DNA of 64,000 nucleotides, taken from assembly GCA_023213315.1 (NCBI GenBank), contig JAKCPI010009509.1, positions 62,001 to 126,000 on the forward strand, written 5' to 3'. Numbering within the stretch: the stretch's first letter is position 1; every line of letters begins with the position of its first letter. Position numbers and translations under genes: made by a program. The DNA is from Euborellia annulipes (Eukaryota > Arthropoda > Insecta > Dermaptera > Anisolabididae). Shown here one piece after another: positions 20,821-31,055 of this stretch. The notes beneath the pieces were generated by a model. It saw only the letters and a program-made list of their open reading frames with translations. It made no database searches and was not told the origin of the DNA.

Positions 20821-21450
20821 TACTTTCTCTTAACCATATATGTATATATAGAGAAAGTATTGAATTCATGTCAAAAATTTGATGTCGAGATTATGATGGA
20901 TATTCAAGTTTTGAGGTCGCCTGAGTCCAAAAAAGTGAATTTCGACATACGGTCTGTTTGTCTGTGTGTGTGTGTGGTGTCTGTGTGTGTTCAATCTAAA
21001 CTATGAAGAAATTGAGCTAGGAGGTTGAAATTTTATATTGTTAGGCACCCCCCTGAAGAGTGAAAATAAGCTTTTGATCCAAATCGGCCAAAGAGTAAGT
21101 TTACTAGTTTTTATCGATTTTCTCAAAATTCGCTCTAACGATTTTGATAAAAATTCAAAAATCTATTATTTTTTTAGATGCTCTTTAAAATGTACATTCT
21201 CATTTTGCTCTTCAAATCTTTTGAAGCACACGTTACTCTTGTACTTCATAGGAAAAAGCAAAGAAATGTTTGCCACCATGCAACAAAATATAAATTTTTT
21301 TCATGTTTATAAATTGTATATTTTAAAATCTAATATATCGGCCGAAATTAAATATATATCGACATAAATATCTGGTGAGACAAGCACAGAGCACAACTTT
21401 CAATTACCAAAGGTAAGAGAAAGTTGTGTACTGTGCGGCCAGTCCCACCA
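20821..21450 (+). repeat. R1 repeat, full-length reference copy (630 bp)
   Basis: TATA-loop end at 20,821 (TACTTTCTCTTAACC ... TATAGAGAAAGTA), full body, and hairpin end at 21,369-21,450 (ATCTGGTGAGACAAGCACAG ... GTGCGGCCAGTCCCACCAG). It faces the preceding minus copy head to head across 117 bp. The frame at 21,038-21,367 is repeat sequence, not a gene. Confidence 0.88.
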
Positions 21451-21902
21451 GTTTATTAAATATATCAATTTGTTTACTTATTCCCTGAGATGCTAACAAA
21501 AATACCTTTTCATACAAGCATATATTTATTTTTCCTTAATCATATGCAATAAACATCAAAGCAGATGCTCTGCATAAAGACAATGAGCTGAAAGAGCTTG
21601 TCAAAGAACAAGTTAATTGATAATGTTAGTTTAGATAGGAATTTTAAGATATATCTGGGAACATTTTGAAATGTTGGGAAACCATTGAGGTAGACAAATA
21701 TTGAATTTATTATGCTTTGAGAGGCCGACCCGGCTTTTAAACTCCCTCTGTTGAATACAGTTCAGTACAAGTTTACAAAAATACTAGAGTATACATATAC
21801 GGAGTTATTTATTTGTTTAAAAAAATTTAATCAATTCATATTTCTAACATCAAGATTTTACTTATATTTTACATGTAAAATTCTGGAGATTTTAGAAATT
21901 TT
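21451..21902. other. Gene-free stretch
   Basis: AT-rich. The first 80 bp (TTTATTAAATATATCAATT, TGTTTACTTATTCCCTGAGA) resemble the sequence after the R1 hairpin at 50,465, so R1 may extend beyond its hairpin. Confidence 0.45.
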
Positions 21903-22347
21903 TTAAGGAGTAGCCTCAAGTTATTTCTCAATAGGAATATTTTAATGTTTTTTTTTTTAAATAAATTAAATTAATTAAAAATTTTCTTTACAGAAATTTT
22001 ATTATTCTATGACTAATTAAAAAATTATGATAATTAATTTTTAATTAATCTTAAAATATTCTTTAAGATTTCATTTTTTTTAAAATTTCTTTTAGGGAAA
22101 TTTTTAATTTTTTTTTAAAGTTATTATTATTTTTTATTTAATTATAATATAATAATATATAATAATATTTATAAACTCTTCATTATTTAAAGATCAATAA
22201 AAATCAAACAAATACGTGAGATTAAATATAGCCTACCATCCTGCCATCTGTTGGCAAATTTTCATAATAGTTTGGCTTTTTGTCTAAATTTTTAAGACCC
22301 CTAACGCCATCTGACAGAATGCGAACAGCTTGCCTCTAGAGCCTTAA
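21903..22347 (+). mobile_element. Diverged member of the 650-bp TTAAGG family
   Basis: Starts TTAAGGAGTAGCCTCAAG and ends GCCTCTAGAGCCTTAA. Internally it shares TAATATTTATAAA, AAAGATCAATAAAAATCAAA, ACCATCCTGCCATCTGTTGG and CTAACGCCATCTG with the elements at 29.3 and 59.4 kb, with deletions. Confidence 0.6.
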
Positions 22348-22849
22348 CTCCTCTAGAGCTAGTTGCTCTTAAACTTTTGATCTCAAGCAGCAAATGAATT
22401 CTAATTTGTCTCTGAGTAATACTTATTGCTTTTTTACCACAAGAAATTTATATTATTTTTGTATTGATTTAAAAAAAAAGTTTTATTCTTATATCTTTTC
22501 TATTTTTAATAAACTCCCTAATTTTGATTCCTTTTAATTTATTATTCAAGTAGTAATCCATTTATTAAGATATGGTGTAGAGTACGCTCTCTATTTTTTA
22601 AATTTTCTGATAATAGATTATATTTGTAGATTTATCTCAGCCGAAAGCCGGCTAATATAATCATGTTTTAATATATATAGGCTTAACCGAAAGCAAACCG
22701 CACAGGTTTGTATAATCCTTGTTACCAACTAGAAAAGACATTTGTTAGTAGTGGAGATGTAAAAATGCGTTAAACCCCTGTTGCGACCGGCAAAGCCACC
22801 AAGCAAACAAACACATCTATATATTATAACCTTCCTCATATAAATTTGT
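22348..22849. other. Gene-free stretch
   Basis: No motif recognised. Confidence 0.45.
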
Positions 22850-22995
22850 CCCTAATTCGTTGGTGGCCGGGGCGAGCGATTAACATTTCCAACTAATTAG
22901 TAATAATCCGCAAAAGTACGAGACTCCATCGGGGGAGCCGCCAACTTAAGTATTCAATTAAGTGGCTCAGTTCAAGTGCGAAACTCAATTCAGAC
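22850..22995. promoter_or_regulatory. Unique GC-balanced block, candidate enhancer
   Basis: Non-repetitive 145 bp containing AACTAATTAGTAATA (homeodomain-type core), ATTAAGTGG and TTCAAGTGCG (NK2-type cores). This is base-motif evidence only, and such motifs occur by chance in AT-rich DNA. Confidence 0.2.
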
Positions 22996-23184
22996 AAAAT
23001 ATTAATATTTCATATTAAATTAATTAATAATAAAAATGTTGTATAAAACATCTTTTTCAAAAGGATCAATTAAATCCTTTGACTTTACTTTTTCTATTTC
23101 ATTATTTTTTTTTATCATTTCACATAGGCCTATAGTTTAAATTTAATCAATATGCATTACTAAAAAACATAACCGAATATTTAT

Positions 23185-23260
23185 GAATTCAAACAGCCGG
23201 GAATCGAACCGGATCTCTCTATCAACTTTGGGTAAATAAGTCAACGGGAAGTTGATAATT
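23185..23260 (-). repeat. tRNA-like B box (SINE or tRNA pseudogene)
   Basis: The minus strand reads GGTTCGATTCCCGGCTG, a good polymerase III B box with a T-arm-like helix (CCGG / CCGG). No A box at proper spacing and no cloverleaf are visible. A near-identical core occurs at 33,190. Confidence 0.4.
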
Positions 23261-23825
23261 TTTTCAAAAATTTTGAAATTTTTTTATTCTCTCACGTTTT
23301 TTTAAATTTATTCCCCCTTCTGCCTGAAGGGATCTTTTTCTTCTTTGCTTATCTCAAAAACTATTTAATTTTCGAAAAAAATGTATTATAGAAGAATAAA
23401 AACTTTTTAAAATAGTGTAATTGAAGTAGTCAATTGAAAAAGGTACACATCTTCACATCCAATTCTTATTTTCGGAAAACTAAAAAAAAAACTGTTTTAT
23501 ATGAAAAGTCATTTTTTCACAGCAAACTTTTCTATATAAAATGTGTTCATCTAGATTATTAGGCCATACTTAGCCATGAAAATGAAATATGTTTTAAAGT
23601 ATATAAATTATTTATATAAACACACTCCGTGGAATATGTTTGTTCCTTTTTCAACTCAATATTTATAAGTTCGATATAAATTGCTATTTTTCAATGTTTT
23701 TGCAAGATGTGATATATTTTAATACATTAATAATACATTTTTTTAAATACAAATATGTTTAAACTTTGAAGTAAATGTTTAAAAAGGTGAGATGGCTTTT
23801 CTCGTCATCGCCCACGTTTCTTTCA
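23261..23825. other. Gene-free AT-rich stretch
   Basis: No supported features. Confidence 0.4.
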
Positions 23826-23939
23826 TTAGCTCTTTTTGGCCAAGACAGCCTCAAAAAAAGGAAGCTGTTCATCAGGAATATAGAGCATCACCTTCCGAAG
23901 ATCTTGAAGTTTTTCCTCTTTGTTCGGAACCTTTTCCAT
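23826..23939 (-). CDS. Short conserved-looking reading frame, possible terminal exon
   Basis: Thirty-seven codons from ATG at 23,939 to TAA at 23,826. It begins MEKVPNKEEKLQDLRKVMLY and ends DEQLPFFEAVLAKKS. It reads like a real acidic/basic helical protein end, with few of the F/K/N/I runs that spurious AT-rich frames give here. The frame stays open about 11 codons upstream, where a CAG at about 23,949 could be a splice acceptor. I do not recognise the family. The opposite strand has two competing open frames of 67 and 112 codons, so direction is not certain. It could be the last exon of a host gene, a processed relic or a transposon fragment. Confidence 0.35.
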   Translation of the reverse strand: MEKVPNKEEKLQDLRKVMLYIPDEQLPFFEAVLAKKS

Positions 23940-24956
23940 GGGATGTGCCTGAGTCGAAAATTTTCCTCCTCGTTATAGTGTGTTTAGAGTTGAAGTACAC
24001 GGTCCTTTTTACACCAAACAGTCTAAAGTACAAAATGGCTATCTCAACTCATTTTGTCATTTTTGTGGAATGTCAATCTTTTTCAACTGACCAATTAAAT
24101 TTTTCATATGTTTTGAAAAACATTAGATAAAGTACTACATTACTTATGATTGACGTATTTCGAGGAAGTCCTAGAGGTAGTCACTCCAGAATTTTTATTT
24201 TGGTTTAATTTTTAATCAAACAAAAGAAGTTCTCTATTCTGCCGATACCCTATCCCTGCTCTCTAGAGCCAGAAAGTTATACAACTTTGTTTGTAAATTA
24301 GTAAGATATGTAACTTCATCAGATCTTGGCATTTTAGGTGATTTCTCAAACTCAAGCATAAATATTTTTGCTTTCTTTAATTATCTATCTTGATAAAAAA
24401 TTCAAGGCTTTCTTGCTTCATTACAATTTTTTAAACCTGTTAGGTATAGGCCTATAACAAATACTGACAAAATTAAAATGCTGATTTTTAGTAATAGCTT
24501 CTTCTATTAATTAAAATTTAGAATCAATTTATAAAAAAATTTTACCTAAATTAATTGGAATGAATTGAAAGCCAATGGGGTAGGGAAAGTTCCAGTTTCT
24601 TAAATGAATTTAAGAATTGTTTTTTTTTTTATCCTCTTTAAGTTAAAAAAAATTCGATAATCAAATCGAATCGCTATTTTAAGAACATTAAGAAAATTAT
24701 CAAATCATAAATGACTCTATAAATTAGATAAAATGGAAAAGCAGCTTGTGCTTCCTCGACTAAAGAAGCTTTTTTTTCATTTAAAGGAAAATCTTTTTTA
24801 AAAGCTTTCTCATCAGTTTTATATATCATTTTGGATTATATTTGAGTTTTTTTTCTAAGCCTTTACTTGATTAAAAAAAAGACAACTAAGCTGCAAAACT
24901 TTCCAACTCTTCATTCACGGCCTTAATTTGGAATATATGATAAGGACGCACTCTAA
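23940..24956. other. No recognised feature
   Basis: AT-rich. If the 23.8-kb frame is an exon, its upstream intron would lie here. I found no second exon. Confidence 0.4.
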
Positions 24957-25012
24957 AGCGAGAAAGTTATTGCAATCATGTCAAAAATTCGATGTCGGGA
25001 CTCTGATTGAAT
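24957..25012 (+). repeat. R1 fragment (left end)
   Basis: GAGAAAGTTATTGCAATCAT-like start followed by GTCAAAAATTCGATGTCGGG. Only about 55 bp remain. Confidence 0.6.
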
Positions 25013-26801
25013 GGCTAGACCAAGCAGAATTTTAACAATGTCGCTGAACTGCTTTCACCTTCATCTTAATATCCAGAGGGTTGCCGTTACCTAATCTAAA
25101 CAAATAATAAAAATTTACAATCCTCCCCTATTTAATGTACAAATAATAAAATTTTCCAGATTAAAATGAAAATATGATTTAGAAAAATATTGCGATAGTA
25201 AATTATAAGTAATGGTACAATTTTATCCGAGATACCCAAGCACAATTAAAAAAGGATGGAGGAGGGGGAGGGGGGTACGGGATCAAATCGAGCCTGCATT
25301 CCCATCTGGTCAATTGTGCAAATTCCTACTCATTGACTACTCAATCGAATGTTGGGACAATCAACTCGCGTGTAAACAGCTTGTAAAGAGCCAAGGGCAT
25401 TTGTCAATTGAGCCAACAGTTTAATGGTATTGAACCTCCCCATTCCGCATTTTAGAGTCGGCCGTTTTATTATAAAATTTCTCTTCTATCCAGTTAATTA
25501 AATTATAACAGTCACTAGATTATTTATTGCCAGAATTGAGCTTCATTGAAAATTAATATTTTTTTTTTTTTTGAAATCAATAGATTTTTTTTGTTAAAAA
25601 TTATGCATAATATAGATGTCAAGTTTGTCTGTCCGTCTACAAAGTGAAATAAAATAAATGATACCTCCTAAATTTTTTTTTATTAATAAATAGTAAACAG
25701 TTCGGTAAAATGGTGAAAAGGCAACAAAATAAATATGACCAAGTGCAAACCTAATAGAAAAAAATTAAAATTATTCCCGTGAGATTTTTCTTTCTGAGTG
25801 GGTTAACTAATTCAAAAAAATATTTTCACGAGATTTTTCTCTCCAAGGAGGGTTCAGCTCATGAAAAAAAAAATGTTTTTCCTCTCTCAAACGCTAAAAT
25901 TTAAATTTTTTATGTGGAACGGGCCCGGTATTGTTTATATTAGAAACCTAGCTCTCGGCGGCCCTGATTCAATCTTTTGGATTTTTTGAGGATATTTAAC
26001 CAAATTCCTAAAACTAATTGCATGGGACTCTGCTTCCTCATTGGATCCTTTTTAGAATATTAATTTCTTTTCTTTTAATAACAATAAAATTCTCGGATGC
26101 CTTCTTTTTTTTCAAGTGGAATATCTAAATAAATAAGATCTTCAAATATGTCGATGCCCACAAGTTTTTTTTTTTTTTTTAAGAGATGAAAAAATGTGAT
26201 TTACGGCTTTTTCGTGTCTCTAAATAGACATCAACTGATTCAGCAGATGTTACCCTCTTTGAAACATATGTTTCAGATGAAAATTCTTCTGCTATTTGAT
26301 CGGCTTTTTCAAAAAATTAAACTTGAGCTATGTATCTTTATAGTAAGTTTAAGAAAATCTTTTCTCTCTTGTAAGAATATATTTTTAATAGAATTAAATT
26401 TAATAAAAAATATAATTTAATTTTTAACTTGAATCTATAACAAAGATTTTGTAACTTTATTTTCTTTATGCGTAGATGAGCAGGTCAGGAGCAGGTCACT
26501 ATTTTCTTTCTTATCATTTTTTAGTCTCATAGAAACAAGAAGTGACATTAAAAATATCAATATCTCTATAAGCGCGCATATGGGTGTATCCTAAGAGTTC
26601 TCTCTCTATATTGTCTAATTTAATGTAATTCCAATGTTTAATTTTTTCAAAACCCCCCAGGAGCAAATCCTGGTTGCGCCACTGCAAATAATGATGTATT
26701 TGGTCAAATAAATAAATAAATATTATTATTATTATCATGGCAAAAAATCCTGGGGTGGGGATGTTCTACTCTTAAAAATAAATTCCGAGACTCAGAATGA
26801 T
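25013..26801. other. Mostly AT-rich; GC-richer unique patch at 25.2-25.45 kb
   Basis: The patch at 25,240-25,440 is non-repetitive and includes CGTGTAAACAGCTTG (forkhead-type core). Two imperfect direct repeats of about 50 bp around GAGATTTTTCTTTCTGAG / GAGATTTTTCTCTCCAAG lie at 25,780-25,870. No gene supported. Confidence 0.4.
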
Positions 26802-26815
26802 ATTCTAAATGTTGT
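26802..26815 (+). repeat. 14-bp target-site duplication, copy 1
   Basis: ATTCTAAATGTTGT, identical to 27,159-27,172. Confidence 0.75.
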
Positions 26816-27158
26816 AACAGGGGGATGTAATGTCAATTTTAACAATAATAGCAGTTTTTGTTATTTAAAGTGCATAAATCTCATTATTGCACATAAAGCC
26901 TCCCCGTTTCAGGGAAAGTATACTAGGTATATGCCTTTTTGACACAGTCCCAGGTATTCTGTTTTTACATAAACCATTTAACAACTATAATAATATATAC
27001 AAAAAACTATAAACTGTTGATTTTCATTAAGTGTATATTTTTAGCTCTGATGATGGCCCAAACCTAGGATCGAAACGTTAGCTGTGGGCTGAATATTAAT
27101 AAACAAACTACATTGGCTGCATTTTCTTGTTTTTTGTTTTTTTTTTACCTCTTTCAAC
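26816..27158 (+). mobile_element. 343-bp retroelement-like insertion with hammerhead-like core
   Basis: Bounded by identical 14-bp repeats. Near its 3' side it has CTGATGA (27,047-27,053), a short imperfect helix, GAAAC (27,072-27,076) and AATAAACAAACTACATT. It ends in a T-rich run. The core order is that of hammerheads in Penelope-like elements. Those elements insert with variable-length duplications, often 5' truncated. No coding sequence is present. Confidence 0.6.
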
Positions 27159-27172
27159 ATTCTAAATGTTGT
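27159..27172 (+). repeat. 14-bp target-site duplication, copy 2
   Basis: ATTCTAAATGTTGT. Confidence 0.75.
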
Positions 27173-27450
27173 TTGTGGCTAGGCCTATTCTTATTCGACT
27201 GGCTTCACCTAAGGGGGTGGCCAGCAGCAAGAAGGGCTCGAGGGTAATGGATTTTCATTACCCTAATATTGGTTGTTTGTCTTTGATTCGTGGAAAACTT
27301 AATTTTGGCCGAACATATATTGTGCAAATATAGTACTGCCAAGTCACATTTTATTTCTTTTAAGTCTTTTTCGGTATCTAAGGCCATTGGGGTCTACCCA
27401 TCCCTTTTAATTTCAAATGACTGGTAGTTAATAAAATTCAAATAAATTTT
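27173..27450. other. No gene; transposon scrap
   Basis: TATCTAAGGCCATTGGGGTC near 27,374 resembles the interior of the hAT elements at 35.5 and 47.5 kb (TCTATGGCCATTTAGACCCC). Confidence 0.4.
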
Positions 27451-27454
27451 TCTC

Positions 27455-27535
27455 GCTTGGAATGGGAAGCGAACCCGGGATTTCAGGCACTCCAAATCAA
27501 ATAATTTTACAAACTTTTCCACTTAGAACTCAAAA
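27455..27535 (-). repeat. tRNA-like B box (SINE or tRNA pseudogene)
   Basis: The minus strand reads CCCGGGTTCGCTTCCC, close to a B box with one mismatch. TAAGTGGAAAAG lies 45-50 bp upstream where an A box could be. No cloverleaf was drawn with confidence. Confidence 0.35.
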
Positions 27536-27788
27536 ATGGTGGGTGGACCGGGATCAGTTTGAGTTCGTTTTAGTAATAACTATACTGGTACACATATACA
27601 CAGAGAGAGAAACTCAAAACGTGTATTTTAATTTCAACATCGACCGAGCTTTATTGATAATAGTAAAATAAATCAAAACAATGATAACTCAATCTCAATC
27701 TAAAACGCTGGTAATAAGGTAATGTCTAAGAAATAGAAGAAAGAATCGATTGGCATTTGAGGGGCGAGGGGGGGGGGAGGGGGCTCCC

Positions 27789-27925
27789 TTATCCCATGTC
27801 CCCTGGGAAGAATTCTGCTGCCAATGGAGTGTTGATTGGAGGAACAAATGGACTTGTGCCTGGTTGTTGGTGAATGAGAGGCCTGATTGGCCAGGTCCCT
27901 GAGGTCCCTTGTCCCCCCGCACAGC
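27789..27925 (-). other. Candidate exon, unidentified, strand uncertain
   Basis: A GC-rich island. The minus frame ending with TAA at 27,789 contains GTSGTWPIRPLIHQQPGT and then INTPLAAEFFPGDMG. It is proline-rich and unlike the neighbouring spurious frames. Two other minus frames and the plus strand are also open over part of it. No convincing splice acceptor precedes it. It may be a terminal exon or just GC-rich DNA. Confidence 0.22.
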
Positions 27926-27999
27926 AAAATGAGCACAAACAAAAGTAGTGCTCGTCCAAGAAATCAAGCTCATACATCAACAGCGACATTATATTCAAT

Positions 28000-28690
28000 C
28001 ACAAGTCTACAATTAACTCCAGTTTTGAGAAATTAATATTTACAATATTTCCAAATAATATGTAAAAATAAAAAAAAAAAAATTATAATTTATAGTTAAT
28101 AATTTTAAATATTCGTTTCATTTTTGTTATTTAAAAACCAACACAAACAATAATAAACATTTTTTATTTTATCGAGACATTAATCTGTTATCGGTTATCC
28201 CCCTAATTTATATCCTCGGTGTAAGGCAATTTAAAAAAAAAAAAGTCTTACATATTTATAAATAAAACGATAAATTTACCTTTTATAAAAGCGTGAACAT
28301 ATTAATGGATCAGAAATATTCTATAAAATCACCTGTCAATAAATCTTTAAAAAAAATTTAGCCTTTTTCCAATTGAAAAAAAAGAAGGGAATATCACATT
28401 TCATTTTAAATAATAATGAAGCTTTCTAAAAGAGAGAATTATGCGAAAGAATATCAATTTTTTATAGATTTTATTTAAATAACTGTAAAAAATTATTTAA
28501 TATTAATTATGTCAAAAGTGAATGCTTTTTTTACTTTCCCTTAGCTATAACTGAAATGTGTTGCCGTCAAACATACTACCAGGAAACTGATAGATAGATA
28601 GAAAATACTCTAACGAAACAGTATTTATTTTTAAAAATAACAAAGACGTCATCCAGGCATAAGGAAGAGTTAAAATTCTCCTCCAAACTC
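28000..28690. other. Gene-free AT-rich stretch
   Basis: Long A runs. An R1-like TTTACTTTCCCTTAGC scrap lies at 28,530. Confidence 0.4.
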
Positions 28691-28691
28691 A

Positions 28692-28845
28692 CACCTGAAT
28701 GACGCAAGACGTTGGACAACCTGGCAAAAGCTCGCAACAACAATGTCATTATTTCTGGGTAAAGAGGCAAAAAGGAAATAAGGACAATGAAATGACTGAT
28801 ATGCTTGCTAAGATGGAATCGAGGTCTTCCATCAAATAGTCTCGA
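28692..28845 (+). pseudogene. RNase H domain relic of a LINE
   Basis: The plus strand from 28,753 reads FWVKRQKGNKDNEMTDMLAK. It aligns with the WVPGHxGIxGNExADxLAK signature of the RNase H domain at the C-terminus of some I- and Jockey-type ORF2 proteins, including the E and D positions. One frame earlier, TLDNLAKARNNNVII precedes it, so a frameshift lies near 28,750. Many substitutions mark it as old. A 115-codon minus-strand frame across the same bases is then probably a shadow. Confidence 0.55.
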
Positions 28846-29266
28846 ACGCGACAGCGAGGCCTGACAGTGGAGGGAAGGAGCGCCACGAGGTAGACGCTCG
28901 ATTAGTGGTAGGGGAAGAGGCACTGATTATCAAAACCCGGCGCCACTGTATATAGGGGAAAGTAGCCGATTAACGGATACTTTTTATTTTTATTACATAA
29001 AAAGAACTAACAACATGATTTTTGGCTACATTTTGATTTCTAAACACAATACACTTTGTTATTTACTAAATAATCTAGAAGCAATATTTCAAACAAGTTA
29101 ATTTTTTTTATTTAAAAAAAAAATTTACATTTTCACGCTTTTGAAAAATGGGCTCCTATTATCGGATGATGGGGTACTCCACTATCGGCATACGAATTCC
29201 ATACCATAGGAGAACGACCTTTGGATCGTCGTTGTTGATCGAGGTCGCCAGGTTGTATAAGAAATG
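28846..29266. other. No gene seen
   Basis: A GC-richer start (GGCGCCACTGTATATAGGGG at 28,940) and then AT-rich sequence. Confidence 0.35.
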
Positions 29267-29914
29267 CTAAGGGGGCTCGGGAGCGAAGTGGTTACGCATG
29301 TTTTTCCCGATAAGATGGCGTAGTGTGTCATAAAAAGTATGCCCAAAAATCAAGTAATTCAAAAATTTGCCAAGAGATGTCAGAATGGTAGCTAATAATA
29401 TTTAATGCATTTGTTTGATTTTCATTGATCTTTTAACAATAAATAGGCCTACTTTATAAATGTTATTATATATTATGTATCTTTTATAAAAGCATAAAAA
29501 TATATAAATATAGGCCATTTATGGGCTATTAGGTGATCAGCTGTTAGACTAGCCTGCCATCTATTGCAAGAATGCTGAACTAATTTGGCAGTTGATTTTT
29601 AAATAAATCATCTAAGCTTATTTTAAAAATTTCTTAATTAATATGGGATTAATAATAACAATGAATTCATTTTTAAATTAAAAAAAAATTAAAGATTATT
29701 GGGACAGATTGTTTTTTTTGTATTTGTTTGATAACAAAAAAATTAATTATGAAAATTATTTAATAAGTCATTAAAAAAATTATAGCTCGATGTCCCAATA
29801 ATCTCTTATGAATTTAATTCATTAAAAAAAAAACCGCATTGAAAAATTTCTTATAATAGTCTAGTTTTTTTTTTTTTTTTAAGTTCGTTTAGACGTCGCT
29901 CTTGAACCCTTAAG
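29267..29914 (-). mobile_element. 650-bp TTAAGG-family element, copy 2
   Basis: Ends are CTAAGGGGGCTCGGGAGCGA and AGACGTCGCTCTTGAACCCT followed by TAAG. Both outward ends read approximately (T)TAAGGG...GGGAGCGA-like, so they form imperfect inverted repeats of about 24 bp. It is a near-complete inverted counterpart of 59,432-60,045 and matches it over nearly its whole length. No open frame is present, so it is non-autonomous. TTAA at the edges hints at a piggyBac-type target, but TTAA is followed by GGG rather than the usual CCC. Confidence 0.7.
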
Positions 29915-30783
29915 TCTGGCACTTTTTTTAAACCTAATTTTACCAATTTCTACTTGAAAGCAGAGAGAAGCCTAAAATTAATTATTTTAATTTATTTTTT
30001 TCTTTTACTTATTTTTATTCAAAAGATTTTGTATACATAAATGTAAATTTGATTAATAGGCTCAAAGATGCAAATAGCCTCAGAGTTAAATAAAAATACT
30101 TTTTATCTTATCATAACTTATCAATATATTATATACCAGTAGATAAGAGAAAGTAAAGAAGAACGCATTCTTCACAACAAGCAAGCAATAACCGGTAAAA
30201 GGGACCAGGTGTTCGTGAAAGCTTTCTGTGAACAAAAAAGTTTCAAGAATCGTCGACCAAAAACTTGATGTTTATTATATTGATTACTCAAGTAACTACA
30301 CTGACTCACTATCATCTCAAATTAAAGACAAACAAATTACATTTCACCGAGTATAATAATCAAATTTATACTTATTAATGGTTTTTTTTAATAACATTTC
30401 CGTAACTAAATTATCATGTTTACACGTGTAAATTCTCATCAGCTTTAATAAGCAAATTTGTTTACACATCGTGTTTTCCCAAATGATATCAGAGATTCTA
30501 GTACCTATTTATACTTAAAAAAACAAAACAAAACAAGATAATACACTTAAAAACATCTACCCTCTTTATATCAACAACCATTCTCTTTTTTTAAATCAAT
30601 TTATTTATTTCATTTAGTCTTCTAAATAAAAATTCAAAGTAATGATAAAAGTTTATGAATTTTTTTTTTTACTTTATTTTTCTTATATTTGAATATATAA
30701 AATTTTTCTAACGGAAAAATTTTTATTGTCGAAATTTTACAAAAATATCCAGATTGAAATTGTTTCAGAGAGCCTTGAGTATC
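29915..30783. other. Gene-free stretch with R1 end scrap
   Basis: AGATAAGAGAAAGTAAAGAA at 30,140 is a solo R1 end. The rest is AT-rich. Confidence 0.4.
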
Positions 30784-31055
30784 TATATATATAATTCGCT
30801 TAATGTCCGCCTGTCTGTCCGTCCGTCCGTCTGTCACGCTCTATTTAGGCAACTTCCCGTTGGAATATTGAAATGAAATTTTATATGTATATAGATGACA
30901 TTCTCGGGATTACGGGAAAATTATTGTCATCCTGAAATTCCTATAACTTTTTGAGTTATTAACTCTTAAAGTTACGATTTCTCCCATAGGAAATGTATAG
31001 AGAAACATTTATGTATTATTTCCATTTGTGTATTCCATTAATGTAAACAAAATAG
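30784..31055 (+). repeat. R3 repeat, copy 3 (longest)
   Basis: TATATATAATTCGCTTAATG, a short (GTCC/GTCT)n run, CACGCTCTATTTAGGCAACT and TCCCGTTGGAATATTGAAAT, then on to ATTTGTGTATTCCATTAATG. It defines the full span of the family, about 270 bp. Confidence 0.8.

Noticed and set aside
21038..21367. 109-codon plus frame
   Set aside because: Lies wholly inside an R1 copy. The same region in other copies is full of stops.
26816..27158. Processed mRNA pseudogene
   Set aside because: It has a target duplication and T-rich end but no coding remnant. The hammerhead-like core points to a retroelement.
28576..28923. 115-codon minus frame
   Set aside because: Overlaps the RNase H relic on the plus strand, which explains the sequence better.
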